From positions 107,470-171,469 of the forward strand of contig VXWI01000036.1 of NCBI GenBank assembly GCA_009835985.1: 64,000 nt of DNA, read 5' to 3'. How positions within the stretch are numbered: position 1 is the stretch's first letter; each line of letters opens with the position of its first letter. This DNA is from Acidobacteriota bacterium (GTDB lineage: Bacteria; Acidobacteriota; Vicinamibacteria; Marinacidobacterales; Marinacidobacteraceae). Below are positions 42,880 through 51,157 of the stretch, one piece after another. The notes below the pieces were generated by a model, which ran no database searches, was not told the DNA's origin, and saw only the letters and a list, made by a program, of their open reading frames with translations. The position numbers and the translations under genes are program-made.

Positions 42880-43926
42880 ATGAGCCGGTCCGGGACCGTG
42901 GTGCGGATCGGCCGCAAGGTTGCGACAGTGCTGCTCGCTCCCGGCGCGCGCGGGGAGCCGGAGTCGCTGTTCCGCTGCGCGCTCGGTGGAAGGCTCTTCG
43001 GATCGCGGGGTGGGCGAGCGTCGGGAACCGCCGCCGTCGTGGGAGACGAGGTTCTCGTCGAGGAGATCGAGCCAGGCGGACGGGAGCCCTCCCGGCCCGG
43101 GAGGCCCGGCGGGCGCATCACCGCGGTGCTTCCTCGCAAGAACGCGCTGCGCCGGGCGGTCGGACCGCCGGAACGGCGGGAGATGCGCGTCTTCGCAGCG
43201 AATCTGGACCGGTGCTACATCGTCTCGGCTTTTGCGGAGCCGCCGTACCGGACCGGTTTCGTCGACCGCTCGCTGGTGGTTGCCTACGACGCCGGCGTGA
43301 CGCCGGTCCTGGTCTTCAACAAACTCGACCTCGCGGCGCGGGGCGACCTCGAGGGTCTCGATCGGGACCTTGCGCCATATCGCGCCCTGGCGCTGGAAGT
43401 GCACCGCACGAGTACGCGAAGCGGAGCGGGCCTCGACGCGTTCCGGGCCGGTGTGGCGGGTGGCCGGGCGGTGCTGTTCGGCCATTCGGGAGTCGGGAAG
43501 ACGGAACTGCTCGCCGCCCTCGGAATACCCGGACGACGGAGCGGCGGACTCGATCGCCGCGGCCGGGGCCGCCACACGACGACCGCCGCCGAACTGATCC
43601 GGCTCCCCGGCGGCGGCGAGATCGTGGACACGCCGGGAATCCGGGCGCTGGGCCTCGACGGGCTGACCGAGGCCCGCATCCGCGCCGCCCATCCCGACCT
43701 CGCCCGGTACGCCGGAGACTGCCGCTTCCCCGACTGTTCCCACCGCACCGAACCCGACTGCGCGGTCCGGGCGGCGGTGGCCGCCGGGAAGGCCGACCCG
43801 GCCCGCTACGAGACCCTGAACCGCCTCGCCGGCGAAGCCGCCGGACTCACCGAAGCGGCAGACTCGACGGCGGTGGAGCCGGCGCGCGAAACGACGGACC
43901 AACTCCTGCCGGCTTCACGGGAATGA
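42880..43926 (+). CDS. rsgA: Ribosome small subunit-dependent GTPase RsgA
   Basis: A circularly permuted GTPase that checks late 30S assembly. 348 residues from ATG 42880 (MSRSGTVVRIGRKV). It has an N-terminal OB fold (to about 95), then G4 VFNKLDLAA, the P-loop GHSGVGKTELL, G2 region GRHTTTAAE and G3 DTPGIRALGL in the permuted order. The C-terminal zinc knuckle is CRFPDCSHRTEPDCAV. The last 30 residues (EAADSTAVEPARETTDQ) extend beyond the family core and overlap hflX on the other strand by about 80 bases. Confidence 0.93.
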   Translation: MSRSGTVVRIGRKVATVLLAPGARGEPESLFRCALGGRLFGSRGGRASGTAAVVGDEVLVEEIEPGGREPSRPGRPGGRITAVLPRKNALRRAVGPPERREMRVFAANLDRCYIVSAFAEPPYRTGFVDRSLVVAYDAGVTPVLVFNKLDLAARGDLEGLDRDLAPYRALALEVHRTSTRSGAGLDAFRAGVAGGRAVLFGHSGVGKTELLAALGIPGRRSGGLDRRGRGRHTTTAAELIRLPGGGEIVDTPGIRALGLDGLTEARIRAAHPDLARYAGDCRFPDCSHRTEPDCAVRAAVAAGKADPARYETLNRLAGEAAGLTEAADSTAVEPARETTDQLLPASRE

Positions 43927-45559
43927 GGCGGGCGATCTCGCCCACCAACTCCTCGAGTCCCTCTCCAGTGACCCCGGAAACGTGCCAGGTCTCGACTCCG
44001 GCCAGACGCTCCGGCAGCGCGGCCCTGGCCACCTCGTCGAGCCGGTCCACCTTGTTGAGCAGGACGATCCGCGGGATCTCCTCGAACCCCAACTCCGCGA
44101 GCAGTCCTTCCACGGCGCCGGCCCGGGAGTCGAGACGGGGACTCGAGGCGTCCACCACCTGCAGCAGCAGCGACGCCGCCGAGATTTCCTCGAGCGTGCC
44201 GCGAAACGCCTCGATGAGGTCCTCGGGGAGATCGTGGATGAAACCGACGGTGTCGGCGAGCAGCACCTCGCGCTCGACCGGCACCCGCAACCGCCGGTTC
44301 GTCGGATCGAGGGTTTCGAACATGCGGTCGCCGGCAGCCACTTCGCTGCGGGTCAACCGGTTGAGCAGCGTGGACTTGCCCGCGTTCGTATAGCCGACGA
44401 GGGACACCACCGGAAGGCCTCGCACCTCGCGGCGCTTCCGGCGCACGCCGCGCTTGACCGCGACCTGGGCGAGGTCGCGCTGCAGCCGGGCGATGCGCTC
44501 GCGCACCCGCCGGCGGTCCACCTCGAGGCGCGTCTCTCCAGGTCCCCGGCCCCCGATCCCGCCGCCGAGCCGCGAGAGCGAGGTGTCCCGCTGGACGAGC
44601 CGAGGCAACCGGTAGCGCAACTGGGCGAGCTCGACCTGCAGCTTCCCCTCCCGGCTCGTCGCCCGGCGGGCGAAGATGTCGAGGATCAACTGGGTCCGGT
44701 CGAGGACCTTGAGATCGGTGGCCTGCGAGATGTTTCGCGCCTGGGACGGGCTCAGGTCGCAGGCGAACAGGATCAGGTCCGCGCCGCGGTCGAGCGCCCG
44801 GATCACCATCGCCTCGAGCTTCCCGCGGCCCACCAGCGTGCGGGGATCGAGGCGGGCCCGGCGCTGCACGAGCGAGTCCACCACTTCGAGACCCGCATCC
44901 CGCGCCAGTTCCGCCAGTTCCTCCGTCACGTCCCCGAGCGGGAGCGCCTTCTCCCCCACCCCGACGAGAATCGCGCGTCCCGAGTACCGGCGGCCCGGGC
45001 GGTCCGGGGCGAATCGGGCGAACATTCGCTCCAGGTCCGAGAGGAGCTCCGTGCAGTCGAGGTCCAGTTGACTCGGAGCAACCGACGGCAGCAGCTCCCA
45101 GGGCGTCTCCGCTTCGGACCCTTCGTGACTGGGACGGCCGGGCGGCCGCAGGTGAGCGGCGTGAACGACTCCGGGAAGACCGTCGTCCCGCACCGTCAGG
45201 GCCGCGATCAGGTCGAGCCGGAGCAGAACGAGGTCGGCGAGGTCGTCGCGGGTCAGCGGTTCGTCAGCCAGGTGGGTGTGGACGAACCGCAACCCGCGCA
45301 GCCGCCGCCCCGCAACCCGCTGGCGCTTCAGGTCCGGCAGTTCGATGCGGTGCGCGTCTCCCACCCCGACCCAGGTGATGGTCCCGCGCCGGTCCACGAG
45401 CGCCCCCACCTGCCGCCGGATCGTGTGGGAAATGCCCGCGAGCTGGCGGGCGAACTCCTGGGTAAGGAGCGCGGCCGGAGGCAGCCGCCGCTGGCCGAGG
45501 CGCTCCAGTACCTTCCGGTCGCGGGACTTGAGGCCCGCGGTTTCCCCTTCTACCCGCAA
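43847..45559 (-). CDS. hflX: Ribosome-associated GTPase HflX, long form
   Basis: A 50S-binding GTPase that splits or rescues stalled ribosomes. The core has the HflX N-terminal domain (ILVGVGEKALPL...ELARDAGLEVVDSLVQRRARLDPRTLVGRGKLEAM), the Gly-rich RLGGGIGGRGPGETRLEVDRRRV, and G motifs GYTNAGKSTLLNRL, DTVGFIHDLP and LLNKVDRLD. At 570 residues it carries an extra N-terminal domain of about 170 residues (RRQVGALVDRRGTITWVGVGDAHRIELPD...RFVHTHLADEPLTRDDLADLVLLRLD), as in long HflX proteins of some phyla. TTG 45559 is the first start after an in-frame TAA. It follows the TPR lipoprotein gene by about 31 bases and converges with rsgA. Confidence 0.92.
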   Translation of the reverse strand: MRVEGETAGLKSRDRKVLERLGQRRLPPAALLTQEFARQLAGISHTIRRQVGALVDRRGTITWVGVGDAHRIELPDLKRQRVAGRRLRGLRFVHTHLADEPLTRDDLADLVLLRLDLIAALTVRDDGLPGVVHAAHLRPPGRPSHEGSEAETPWELLPSVAPSQLDLDCTELLSDLERMFARFAPDRPGRRYSGRAILVGVGEKALPLGDVTEELAELARDAGLEVVDSLVQRRARLDPRTLVGRGKLEAMVIRALDRGADLILFACDLSPSQARNISQATDLKVLDRTQLILDIFARRATSREGKLQVELAQLRYRLPRLVQRDTSLSRLGGGIGGRGPGETRLEVDRRRVRERIARLQRDLAQVAVKRGVRRKRREVRGLPVVSLVGYTNAGKSTLLNRLTRSEVAAGDRMFETLDPTNRRLRVPVEREVLLADTVGFIHDLPEDLIEAFRGTLEEISAASLLLQVVDASSPRLDSRAGAVEGLLAELGFEEIPRIVLLNKVDRLDEVARAALPERLAGVETWHVSGVTGEGLEELVGEIARLIPVKPAGVGPSFRAPAPPPSSLPLR

Positions 45560-45590
45560 GGGAGGGCGTTAGCAGCCTGTTCCGGTGCCG

Positions 45591-46826
45591 TCAGCGGATC
45601 GGCCCGTCGCCGGGCGATTCCCCGCCGCGGGACCGCTCCCGCTGGGCATCCCGCAGGAGATCGAGCTTGGCGCGGGCGGAGATGTAGTTCGGGTCGATCT
45701 CGATCGCCCGCTCGTATTCCCGCATCGCCCTGTCCTCGTCGCCGAGCTTCAGCAGCGCCTCGCCGAGGAAGAACCGGGCGTCCGCCATCTGCCGGTCACG
45801 GGAAATGGCCTGGCGGAAATAGTCGGCCGCCTGCCGGTACTTGCCCTCGTGGTAGTGCAGCACCCCGAGGTGATAGACCACGTAGGCATCGGAGTTGTCG
45901 TGCCGCGCCGCGAGCCGGAACTGCTCGATCGCCTGGTTCGTTGCTCCCTGGGAGTAGTAGGCGCTCGCGAGGTTGGCGCGGGCCTCGGTGAATTCGGGTT
46001 CGAGGTCGAGCGCCAACTGGTACTGCTCGATCGCGTCGTTCACCCGGCCGCGACGCTTGAAGGCGACTCCGAGGTTGTTCCGGGCGCGGTTGAAGTTGGG
46101 CCGGATCGAGAGCGCCAGTTCGTACATCTCGATCTCCCGGGCCAGCGGGTCGAAGCCTCCCTGGTCGGCGAGCGCTTCCGCGAAGTAGCCGTAGAGGAAG
46201 CCCTGGTTGTTGTAGAAGTTCGAGATGGCCTCGAAGTCGTCGATGATCTTGGCGCCCGCGTACTCGCGCTCCGGATTCGAGGTGAAGTCCACGAAGATCA
46301 GATCGGGGCCGTCCTTGATGCCGCCGGTGATGTGCCCGCTGTTCACGATGACTTCGGCTTCCTTGGTCACCCTCTCGATGGTGGTGACGTCCACGTAGAC
46401 CGCCTCGACGCCGACGGCCCGCGACATCCCGACGAAGAGGTTCGTGTAGGCGAGACAGTTCCCGCGGCCTTCCCGGAAGACGCTCTTGGCGGTCTTGTTG
46501 GAGAGCCAGTCGTACGAGATCGTCCCGCCGGTCTGCTGCCGGATCGCCCGGATGATGGCCCGCATCTTCTCCTTGTCGGTGCGGAGGTTCTCGGTGACCC
46601 GGAACGCGAGTTCGCGGATCTCGTCGTCGATCTCGAAGGGAATCTCGACGCTGGCCAGTACGTCCGGAGTGATCCGGTGGTTAAGGTCCGCGCGGATTTC
46701 TTCCACGGTCCAGGTGCGCTTGGGGGCGGTTCCGCAGCCCACGGCCCAGGGCGCCAGTCCGGCGAGGAGAAGGCCGGCCGCGGCCGGGCGAATTCGGCGG
46801 GGCAACCGGGGTATTGAAGGCGACAT
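45591..46826 (-). CDS. Lipoprotein with transglutaminase-like domain and TPR repeats
   Basis: A 411-residue protein anchored by a lipobox (LAPWAVGC, Cys at about 31). A transglutaminase-like cysteine protease fold follows: GRGNCLAYTNLFVGMSRAVG (nucleophile Cys), NSGHITGG (His) and LIFVDFTSNPE (Asp), with the order and spacing of the catalytic triad. From about residue 220 come four to five TPR units (ALSIRPNFNRARNNLGVAFKRRGRVNDAIEQYQLALDLEPEF and similar). It is probably a surface or periplasmic protein that processes or scaffolds other proteins. Substrate unknown. Begins near a divergent GWxTD gene; hflX is downstream. Confidence 0.8.
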   Translation of the reverse strand: MSPSIPRLPRRIRPAAAGLLLAGLAPWAVGCGTAPKRTWTVEEIRADLNHRITPDVLASVEIPFEIDDEIRELAFRVTENLRTDKEKMRAIIRAIRQQTGGTISYDWLSNKTAKSVFREGRGNCLAYTNLFVGMSRAVGVEAVYVDVTTIERVTKEAEVIVNSGHITGGIKDGPDLIFVDFTSNPEREYAGAKIIDDFEAISNFYNNQGFLYGYFAEALADQGGFDPLAREIEMYELALSIRPNFNRARNNLGVAFKRRGRVNDAIEQYQLALDLEPEFTEARANLASAYYSQGATNQAIEQFRLAARHDNSDAYVVYHLGVLHYHEGKYRQAADYFRQAISRDRQMADARFFLGEALLKLGDEDRAMREYERAIEIDPNYISARAKLDLLRDAQRERSRGGESPGDGPIR

Positions 46827-46956
46827 CGAAATCGAGTATAGCGTGGTCTCCGATGCTTGCGGGAAACCCCCCGCGGACGTATTCTTTCAGGTCAATTTCA
46901 CGGGCTTGCGTGTCGCGTCCGGGGTGGAGCCCCGGCCAGGTGGCCGCTCCAGCTTC

Positions 46957-46962
46957 AGGAGG
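46957..46962 (+). promoter_or_regulatory. Perfect Shine-Dalgarno for the GWxTD gene
   Basis: AGGAGG lies 4 bases before ATG 46967, fixing that start over the in-frame ATG at 46814. A TATAGC at 46837-46842, between the two divergent genes, may be the -10 of this gene. Confidence 0.6.
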
Positions 46963-46966
46963 CCTC

Positions 46967-48577
46967 ATGCCTGATCGAACGCGGGTTACCCCCCGCTTTT
47001 CCGTCTTTGTGGTGGGTATCGCCGCGCTCGCAATGCTCGCGCTCGCGCTCCCCGCACTGGCCCAGGACAGCCTGAGCCGGGGCGACCGGCGCTGGCTGGA
47101 AGAGGTCGAGCCCATCATGACCGCGCAGGAGCGGCAGGTGTTCGAGAACCTCCCGCGCAACCAGCGCAACCGGTTCAAGGAGCACTTCTGGGCGCGCCGC
47201 AGCCAGAATCCGCACGACCCGGACCGCGCCGAGGACCAGTTCAACAATTGGCGGGAGCAGGCCGACGACCAGTTCGGCCAGCGGGGTCAACGGGGCTCCC
47301 GCACCGACATGGCGCTCGTGATGCTGCTCTTCGGACCGCCGGACAACCGCGAGCGGACCGGAGGCCGCATGTCCTCCGGAGGCGGCGGGCGTCCGCCGGC
47401 CGGCGCCACCGGCGAGAACCCGGTAACCGGCGGTGGCGGAGCTCCCGGCGCTGGTGGAGGTGGCGGCGGCGGCGGCATGGGCGGCCCGGGCGGCGGGATG
47501 AAGTTCACCTACGTCCCCAATCCGGACCGCGGCCTTCCCGACGGACTCGAACTCGAGTTCCGGACCACGAACCTGGGGATGCGGCTCATCCGGAACGACG
47601 AGATCGAAGCCGCCATCGAGCGGTCGCGGGCGCGGCAGATCGTCTGGCCCAGCCAGATCAACTTCACCCTGAACGCTGACGGCGAACTCCCGGACGTCGA
47701 GGACCTCTTCGGCGCCGAGACGCGCGCACTGCTGGACCCGAACAGCCCCGGCAAGACGATCCTGAACGCGCTCCGCGCCGGCGGCGAGCCGGGTACCGGC
47801 ATCGGAATCGACGCCGCCTACTCGTTCTTCCGCTCGAACGTCGGCGATACCTACGTCGCCGCGGTGTTCGAACTCGATACCGACTCCATCACCTGGAACG
47901 GCGACCGGGCCACCCTGTCGGTGTTCTACAACGTGGTGGACGCGCTCGGCACCGTGATCGGCTACGACGAGCGCGCGGTGGAAGTCCAGAAGGGGCCGGC
48001 GGGCGGCCCGACCGTCCTGGAGATGCCGATGCAGATGGCGCCAGGCGCCTACTCGGTCTATGCCGGCATCCTCGATCCCGCCACCCAGACCCACGGGACG
48101 GTCACCAGCCAGATCGAGAGCCCCAACTTCGGGCGCGGCGAACTGATGCTCTCGTCCGTGGCGCGCTTCTCCGATGGTTCCCGCGTCGAGGATTTCACGC
48201 CGGAGCCCGGCAGGGCGCTGCTGGTGGGAGGATTCCACTTCGTCCCCAAGGTCTCCACCGTCTACGCGCCGGGAGATGCGCTGCGCCTGGTGTTCAACGC
48301 CTACGGCTACGACACCAGCGGCGAGCCGAACCTGTCCTGGCAGATCACTTTCACAAAGGACGGCGAGCAGTACCTCCGTTACAACCCGACGGCGTTCAAC
48401 CTCGCCTCCGAGGAACTCTCGATCGCGATCGTGGACGTTCCCCTCGCGAGGCTCTTCCAGGACGGCCGGCGGGAGGACTTCGAAGCCGGTGACTACACCG
48501 CCGAGATCACCGTACGGGACGCGGGCAGCGGGCAGTCGGTGACGGAGACGGTCGAGTTCCAGGTGTCCGGCTCCTGA
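46967..48577 (+). CDS. Exported GWxTD-domain-like protein with Gly-rich insert
   Basis: A 536-residue secreted protein. The signal peptide is FSVFVVGIAALAMLALALPALAQ. An N-terminal part reads LSRGDRRWLEEVEPIMTAQERQVFENLPRNQRNRFKEHFWARRSQNP, the pattern seen in GWxTD-domain proteins common in Acidobacteriota, followed by DMALVMLLFGPPDNRERT. A low-complexity Gly/Pro insert covers about residues 145-182 (GGGGAPGAGGGGGGGG). The C-terminal 300 residues are strand-rich (TYVAAVFELDTDSITWNGDRATLSVFYNVVDALG, YTAEITVRDAGSGQSVTETVEFQVSG) and resemble Ig-like modules. Function unknown. The next gene appears to start on its stop (CTGA). Confidence 0.7.
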   Translation: MPDRTRVTPRFSVFVVGIAALAMLALALPALAQDSLSRGDRRWLEEVEPIMTAQERQVFENLPRNQRNRFKEHFWARRSQNPHDPDRAEDQFNNWREQADDQFGQRGQRGSRTDMALVMLLFGPPDNRERTGGRMSSGGGGRPPAGATGENPVTGGGGAPGAGGGGGGGGMGGPGGGMKFTYVPNPDRGLPDGLELEFRTTNLGMRLIRNDEIEAAIERSRARQIVWPSQINFTLNADGELPDVEDLFGAETRALLDPNSPGKTILNALRAGGEPGTGIGIDAAYSFFRSNVGDTYVAAVFELDTDSITWNGDRATLSVFYNVVDALGTVIGYDERAVEVQKGPAGGPTVLEMPMQMAPGAYSVYAGILDPATQTHGTVTSQIESPNFGRGELMLSSVARFSDGSRVEDFTPEPGRALLVGGFHFVPKVSTVYAPGDALRLVFNAYGYDTSGEPNLSWQITFTKDGEQYLRYNPTAFNLASEELSIAIVDVPLARLFQDGRREDFEAGDYTAEITVRDAGSGQSVTETVEFQVSGS

Positions 48578-49833
48578 TCCCACGCGCAGCGGCGCCGGGC
48601 CGGGCCTCTGACAGGCCGCCCCGGTGGCGGAGAAGGGTCGCCGCCAGCCTGGCGGCCGCCTCGGCGGTCATCGCCCTGGCGGCCGCCGGGGCCGTCCCGG
48701 TTGCGGGCGGAGACGGTCGCCCGGCCGGCGCGGTTGCCCAGGAGTCCACCTACCAGGCGCTCGAAGTGTTCAACGGCGCCCTGATGCTCATCCGGGACCA
48801 GTATCTGGAACCGGTCGACCCGGCGTTCCTGATGGACGGAGCCGTGCGGGGCATCTTCGAGGCGCTCGACGCCGACAGCGCGTACCTGAGCGCCGGCGAA
48901 CTCGCCCGCTACCGGAGCCGCGGGACGCTGACCGCCGGGGTCGGAGTCGGTCTGCAGAAGCGGTACTACCTGCACGTGGACGACGTCCTGCCGGGCTCGC
49001 CGGCGTCCGAGGCCGGGATCGAGCGCGGCGTCGCGATCACGGCGATCGACGGCCGGAACACCCGCGAGCTACGGATCCCCGTCGCCCTCCTGCTGCTCGC
49101 CGGGGAGCCGGGCACCTCGGTGGAACTGTCGCTCCGCGGCCCCACCGACGCGGAGTCCCGCCCCGTCACGCTGGAGCGCGACGTGCTCGCCGATCCCCCC
49201 GTGGAGCACCGCATGCTGGACGAGGGAATCGGGCTGCTCAGGATCCGGCGGTTCCACGAAGAGACGATGGCCCAGTTGACGGCGGCGATCGACTCGCTCG
49301 CGGGCAGTGGCGCGGACAGCCTGGCGCTCGACCTGCGGGGAAGCCGCGGCACCAATGGCTGCGAGGCCGGGGCCGAGGTCGCCGGCGTCTTCGCGGTAGG
49401 TGAGCCAGCGCGGCTCGTGCAGCGCAATGCCGAAGGTGAGGAGATCACGACGCCACTCGAGGCGCCGGCCGGCGAGCCGCTCTTCGACGGACCGCTGGCG
49501 GTGGCGATCAACCGCGCCACGACATGTCCCGGAGAAGTGCTCGCGGCGATCCTCAAGACCCGCGAGAACGTGGACGTGGTCGGGCGGCGCACGGCGGGCC
49601 GCACCGGGCGGCCGGAACTCATCGAGCTGCCGGAGGGGGACGCGATCCTGCTCTCTACCGCGCACATCCGGGGACCGGACGGCGAGGACATCCTCGGAGT
49701 CGGGGTGACCCCCAGCCTGCGTCCGGCCGACCTCGAGGTCGAGCCCGTGGAGCTCGACGACGACGATCCGGAGCTGGACCTGGCGACCCGGGCGCTGCAG
49801 CGGCGCCGGGCGGCGGCGAACGACCCCGGCTGA
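48574..49833 (+). CDS. Exported S41-peptidase-like (CtpA/Tsp) protein with altered catalytic residues
   Basis: Layout of a carboxyl-terminal processing protease: signal peptide, PDZ domain (LQKRYYLHVDDVLPGSPASEAGIERGVAITAIDGRNTREL), then an S41 domain (GIGLLRIRRFHEETMAQLTAAI, SLALDLRGSRGTNGC, AVAINRATTCPGEVLAAILKTRENVDVVGRRTAGRTG). The usual SASASE nucleophile motif is TTCPGE, putting Cys318 where Ser is expected, and the usual Lys of GEKTFGK is Arg. It is either an inactive relative or uses a Cys nucleophile. The first normal start (GTG 48766) would cut off the signal peptide. CTG 48574, overlapping the upstream stop as CTGA, restores it. Confidence 0.7.
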   Translation: MIPRAAAPGRASDRPPRWRRRVAASLAAASAVIALAAAGAVPVAGGDGRPAGAVAQESTYQALEVFNGALMLIRDQYLEPVDPAFLMDGAVRGIFEALDADSAYLSAGELARYRSRGTLTAGVGVGLQKRYYLHVDDVLPGSPASEAGIERGVAITAIDGRNTRELRIPVALLLLAGEPGTSVELSLRGPTDAESRPVTLERDVLADPPVEHRMLDEGIGLLRIRRFHEETMAQLTAAIDSLAGSGADSLALDLRGSRGTNGCEAGAEVAGVFAVGEPARLVQRNAEGEEITTPLEAPAGEPLFDGPLAVAINRATTCPGEVLAAILKTRENVDVVGRRTAGRTGRPELIELPEGDAILLSTAHIRGPDGEDILGVGVTPSLRPADLEVEPVELDDDDPELDLATRALQRRRAAANDPG

Positions 49834-49864
49834 TCCGTCGGAGCGCGACGCGGAGGCAGGAACC

Positions 49865-50923
49865 ATGTCCCGGCCGGGCCGGTGGCTGGTTCCCGTGCTG
49901 CTTGGTGGCCTGGCCGCCGGGGCTCTCGGGCTGCTGGGCTACCGGTTCTTCTACCTGAAACCGCTCGACGAGGCGCTCGAGCGTCCGTACGCCGCGCATC
50001 GGGGCACCGTCCTCTTCCGGGTGGGGCGGGGATCGAACGCAGAGACGATCGCGAACCGCCTCGAGGCCTCCGGAATCGTCGTGGACCGCCGCGTCTTCCT
50101 TCGCGGGGTCGCCCGGGCGGAGTCGGGAGCCCGCCTGCAGGCCGGCCTGTACCGCTTCGAGGGCGCCCTCACCCCGATCGAAGTCATCGCCAGGATCGTG
50201 GATGGCGAGGTGGCGACCCTGCCGGTCACCATTCCCGAGGGCCTCGACCGCCAAGGGACGGCGGCCGTCCTCGCCGGACAGGGCGCCGGGAACCCGGACG
50301 CGCTCCTCGCCGTTTTCTCGGACCCGGCGTCGGCCCGGCGCCTGATCGGCGATCTGGACCCCGAGGCGAGGGATCTCGAGGGCTATCTCTTTCCGAGCAC
50401 CTACCGGCTGCCGCCAGAGGCCGGCCCGGAGCGGGTGACCGCGGTGCTCGCGGGACAGTTCCGGGCGCTCTGGACCGAGCGGCGCCGCGCCCGGGCGGAG
50501 GAACTCGGCCGCTCGCTGCGCGAGATCGCCACCCTGGCCTCCATCGTGGAGAAGGAGACCGGAAGCCCGGACGAGCGCGCCCTCATCGCCTCGGTCTTCT
50601 GGAACCGGCTCGAGCGCGGGATGCCGCTCCAGTCCGATCCGACCGTCCTGTTCGCGATGCGGCAGGCGGGCGACACCGGGAACAACATCCGGAGGCGGGA
50701 CCTCGACATCGATTCGCCCTACAACACCTACCGGGTGGGCGGGATTCCCCCGGGACCCATTGCCTCGTTCGGGATCGCCGCGCTCGACGCGGTGCTCTTT
50801 CCGGCGGAGACCGATTTCCTCTACTTCGTCTCGCGAAACGACGGCACCCACGAGTTCAACCGGTCGCTCCGGGAGCACAACCGCGCCGTGCGGCGGTGGC
50901 AGGTGGAGTACTTCCGGCGGTAG
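49865..50923 (+). CDS. mltG: Endolytic murein transglycosylase MltG (YceG family)
   Basis: An inner-membrane lytic transglycosylase that cuts nascent glycan strands and sets their length. 352 residues: N-terminal anchor (LVPVLLGGLAAGALGLLGYRFFYL), a LysM-like domain (VLFRVGRGSNAETIANRLEASGIVVDRRVFLRG), VTIPEGLDRQGTAAVLA, LEGYLFPSTYRLP, and the catalytic Glu in IATLASIVEKETGSPDER. The substrate loop LQSDPTVLFA and SPYNTYRVGGIPPGPIASFG follow. ATG 49865 lies 31 bases after the S41-like gene, so both may be one transcript. It ends before a repeat-rich terminator region. Confidence 0.93.
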   Translation: MSRPGRWLVPVLLGGLAAGALGLLGYRFFYLKPLDEALERPYAAHRGTVLFRVGRGSNAETIANRLEASGIVVDRRVFLRGVARAESGARLQAGLYRFEGALTPIEVIARIVDGEVATLPVTIPEGLDRQGTAAVLAGQGAGNPDALLAVFSDPASARRLIGDLDPEARDLEGYLFPSTYRLPPEAGPERVTAVLAGQFRALWTERRRARAEELGRSLREIATLASIVEKETGSPDERALIASVFWNRLERGMPLQSDPTVLFAMRQAGDTGNNIRRRDLDIDSPYNTYRVGGIPPGPIASFGIAALDAVLFPAETDFLYFVSRNDGTHEFNRSLREHNRAVRRWQVEYFRR

Positions 50924-51157
50924 CTGTCGCGCGGGTCGGCCAACGGGCGCGATGGCGCCTCGGAGCGCCGGCCTCCGGCCGGCGTCGCGCGGGAGCGCGA
51001 AACACGCGCTGATGGCGCCGCGCCATGGAAACGTGAGAGCCGCAGGCCGCTCATTGGGGCTGGGCGGTTTCGCCTCGCTCCGCGCCCCCACCGGGAGAAC
51101 TGGGGCGATGCCGGCCGGAGGCCGGCGCTCCGAGCCGGTCCGAAGGCCCGCGCTCCC
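50924..51157. repeat. Repeat-rich intergenic region with long inverted repeat
   Basis: A gene-free 234-base gap between convergent mltG and the thiolase gene. A 22-base block at 50962-50983 recurs as its exact complement at 51110-51131, which could fold the region into one large hairpin. The same block is present at 23381-23402. CCCCCACCGGGAGAACTGG at 51085-51103 matches 6859-6877. GTCGCGCG/CGCGCGAC-type smaller stems lie inside. Best read as a dispersed 3'-end repeat family that doubles as a bidirectional terminator. Confidence 0.6.

Noticed and set aside
47440-47505. Possible tandem DNA repeat
   Set aside because: It is the GGC-rich coding of a Gly/Pro low-complexity insert in the GWxTD protein, with no regular repeat unit.
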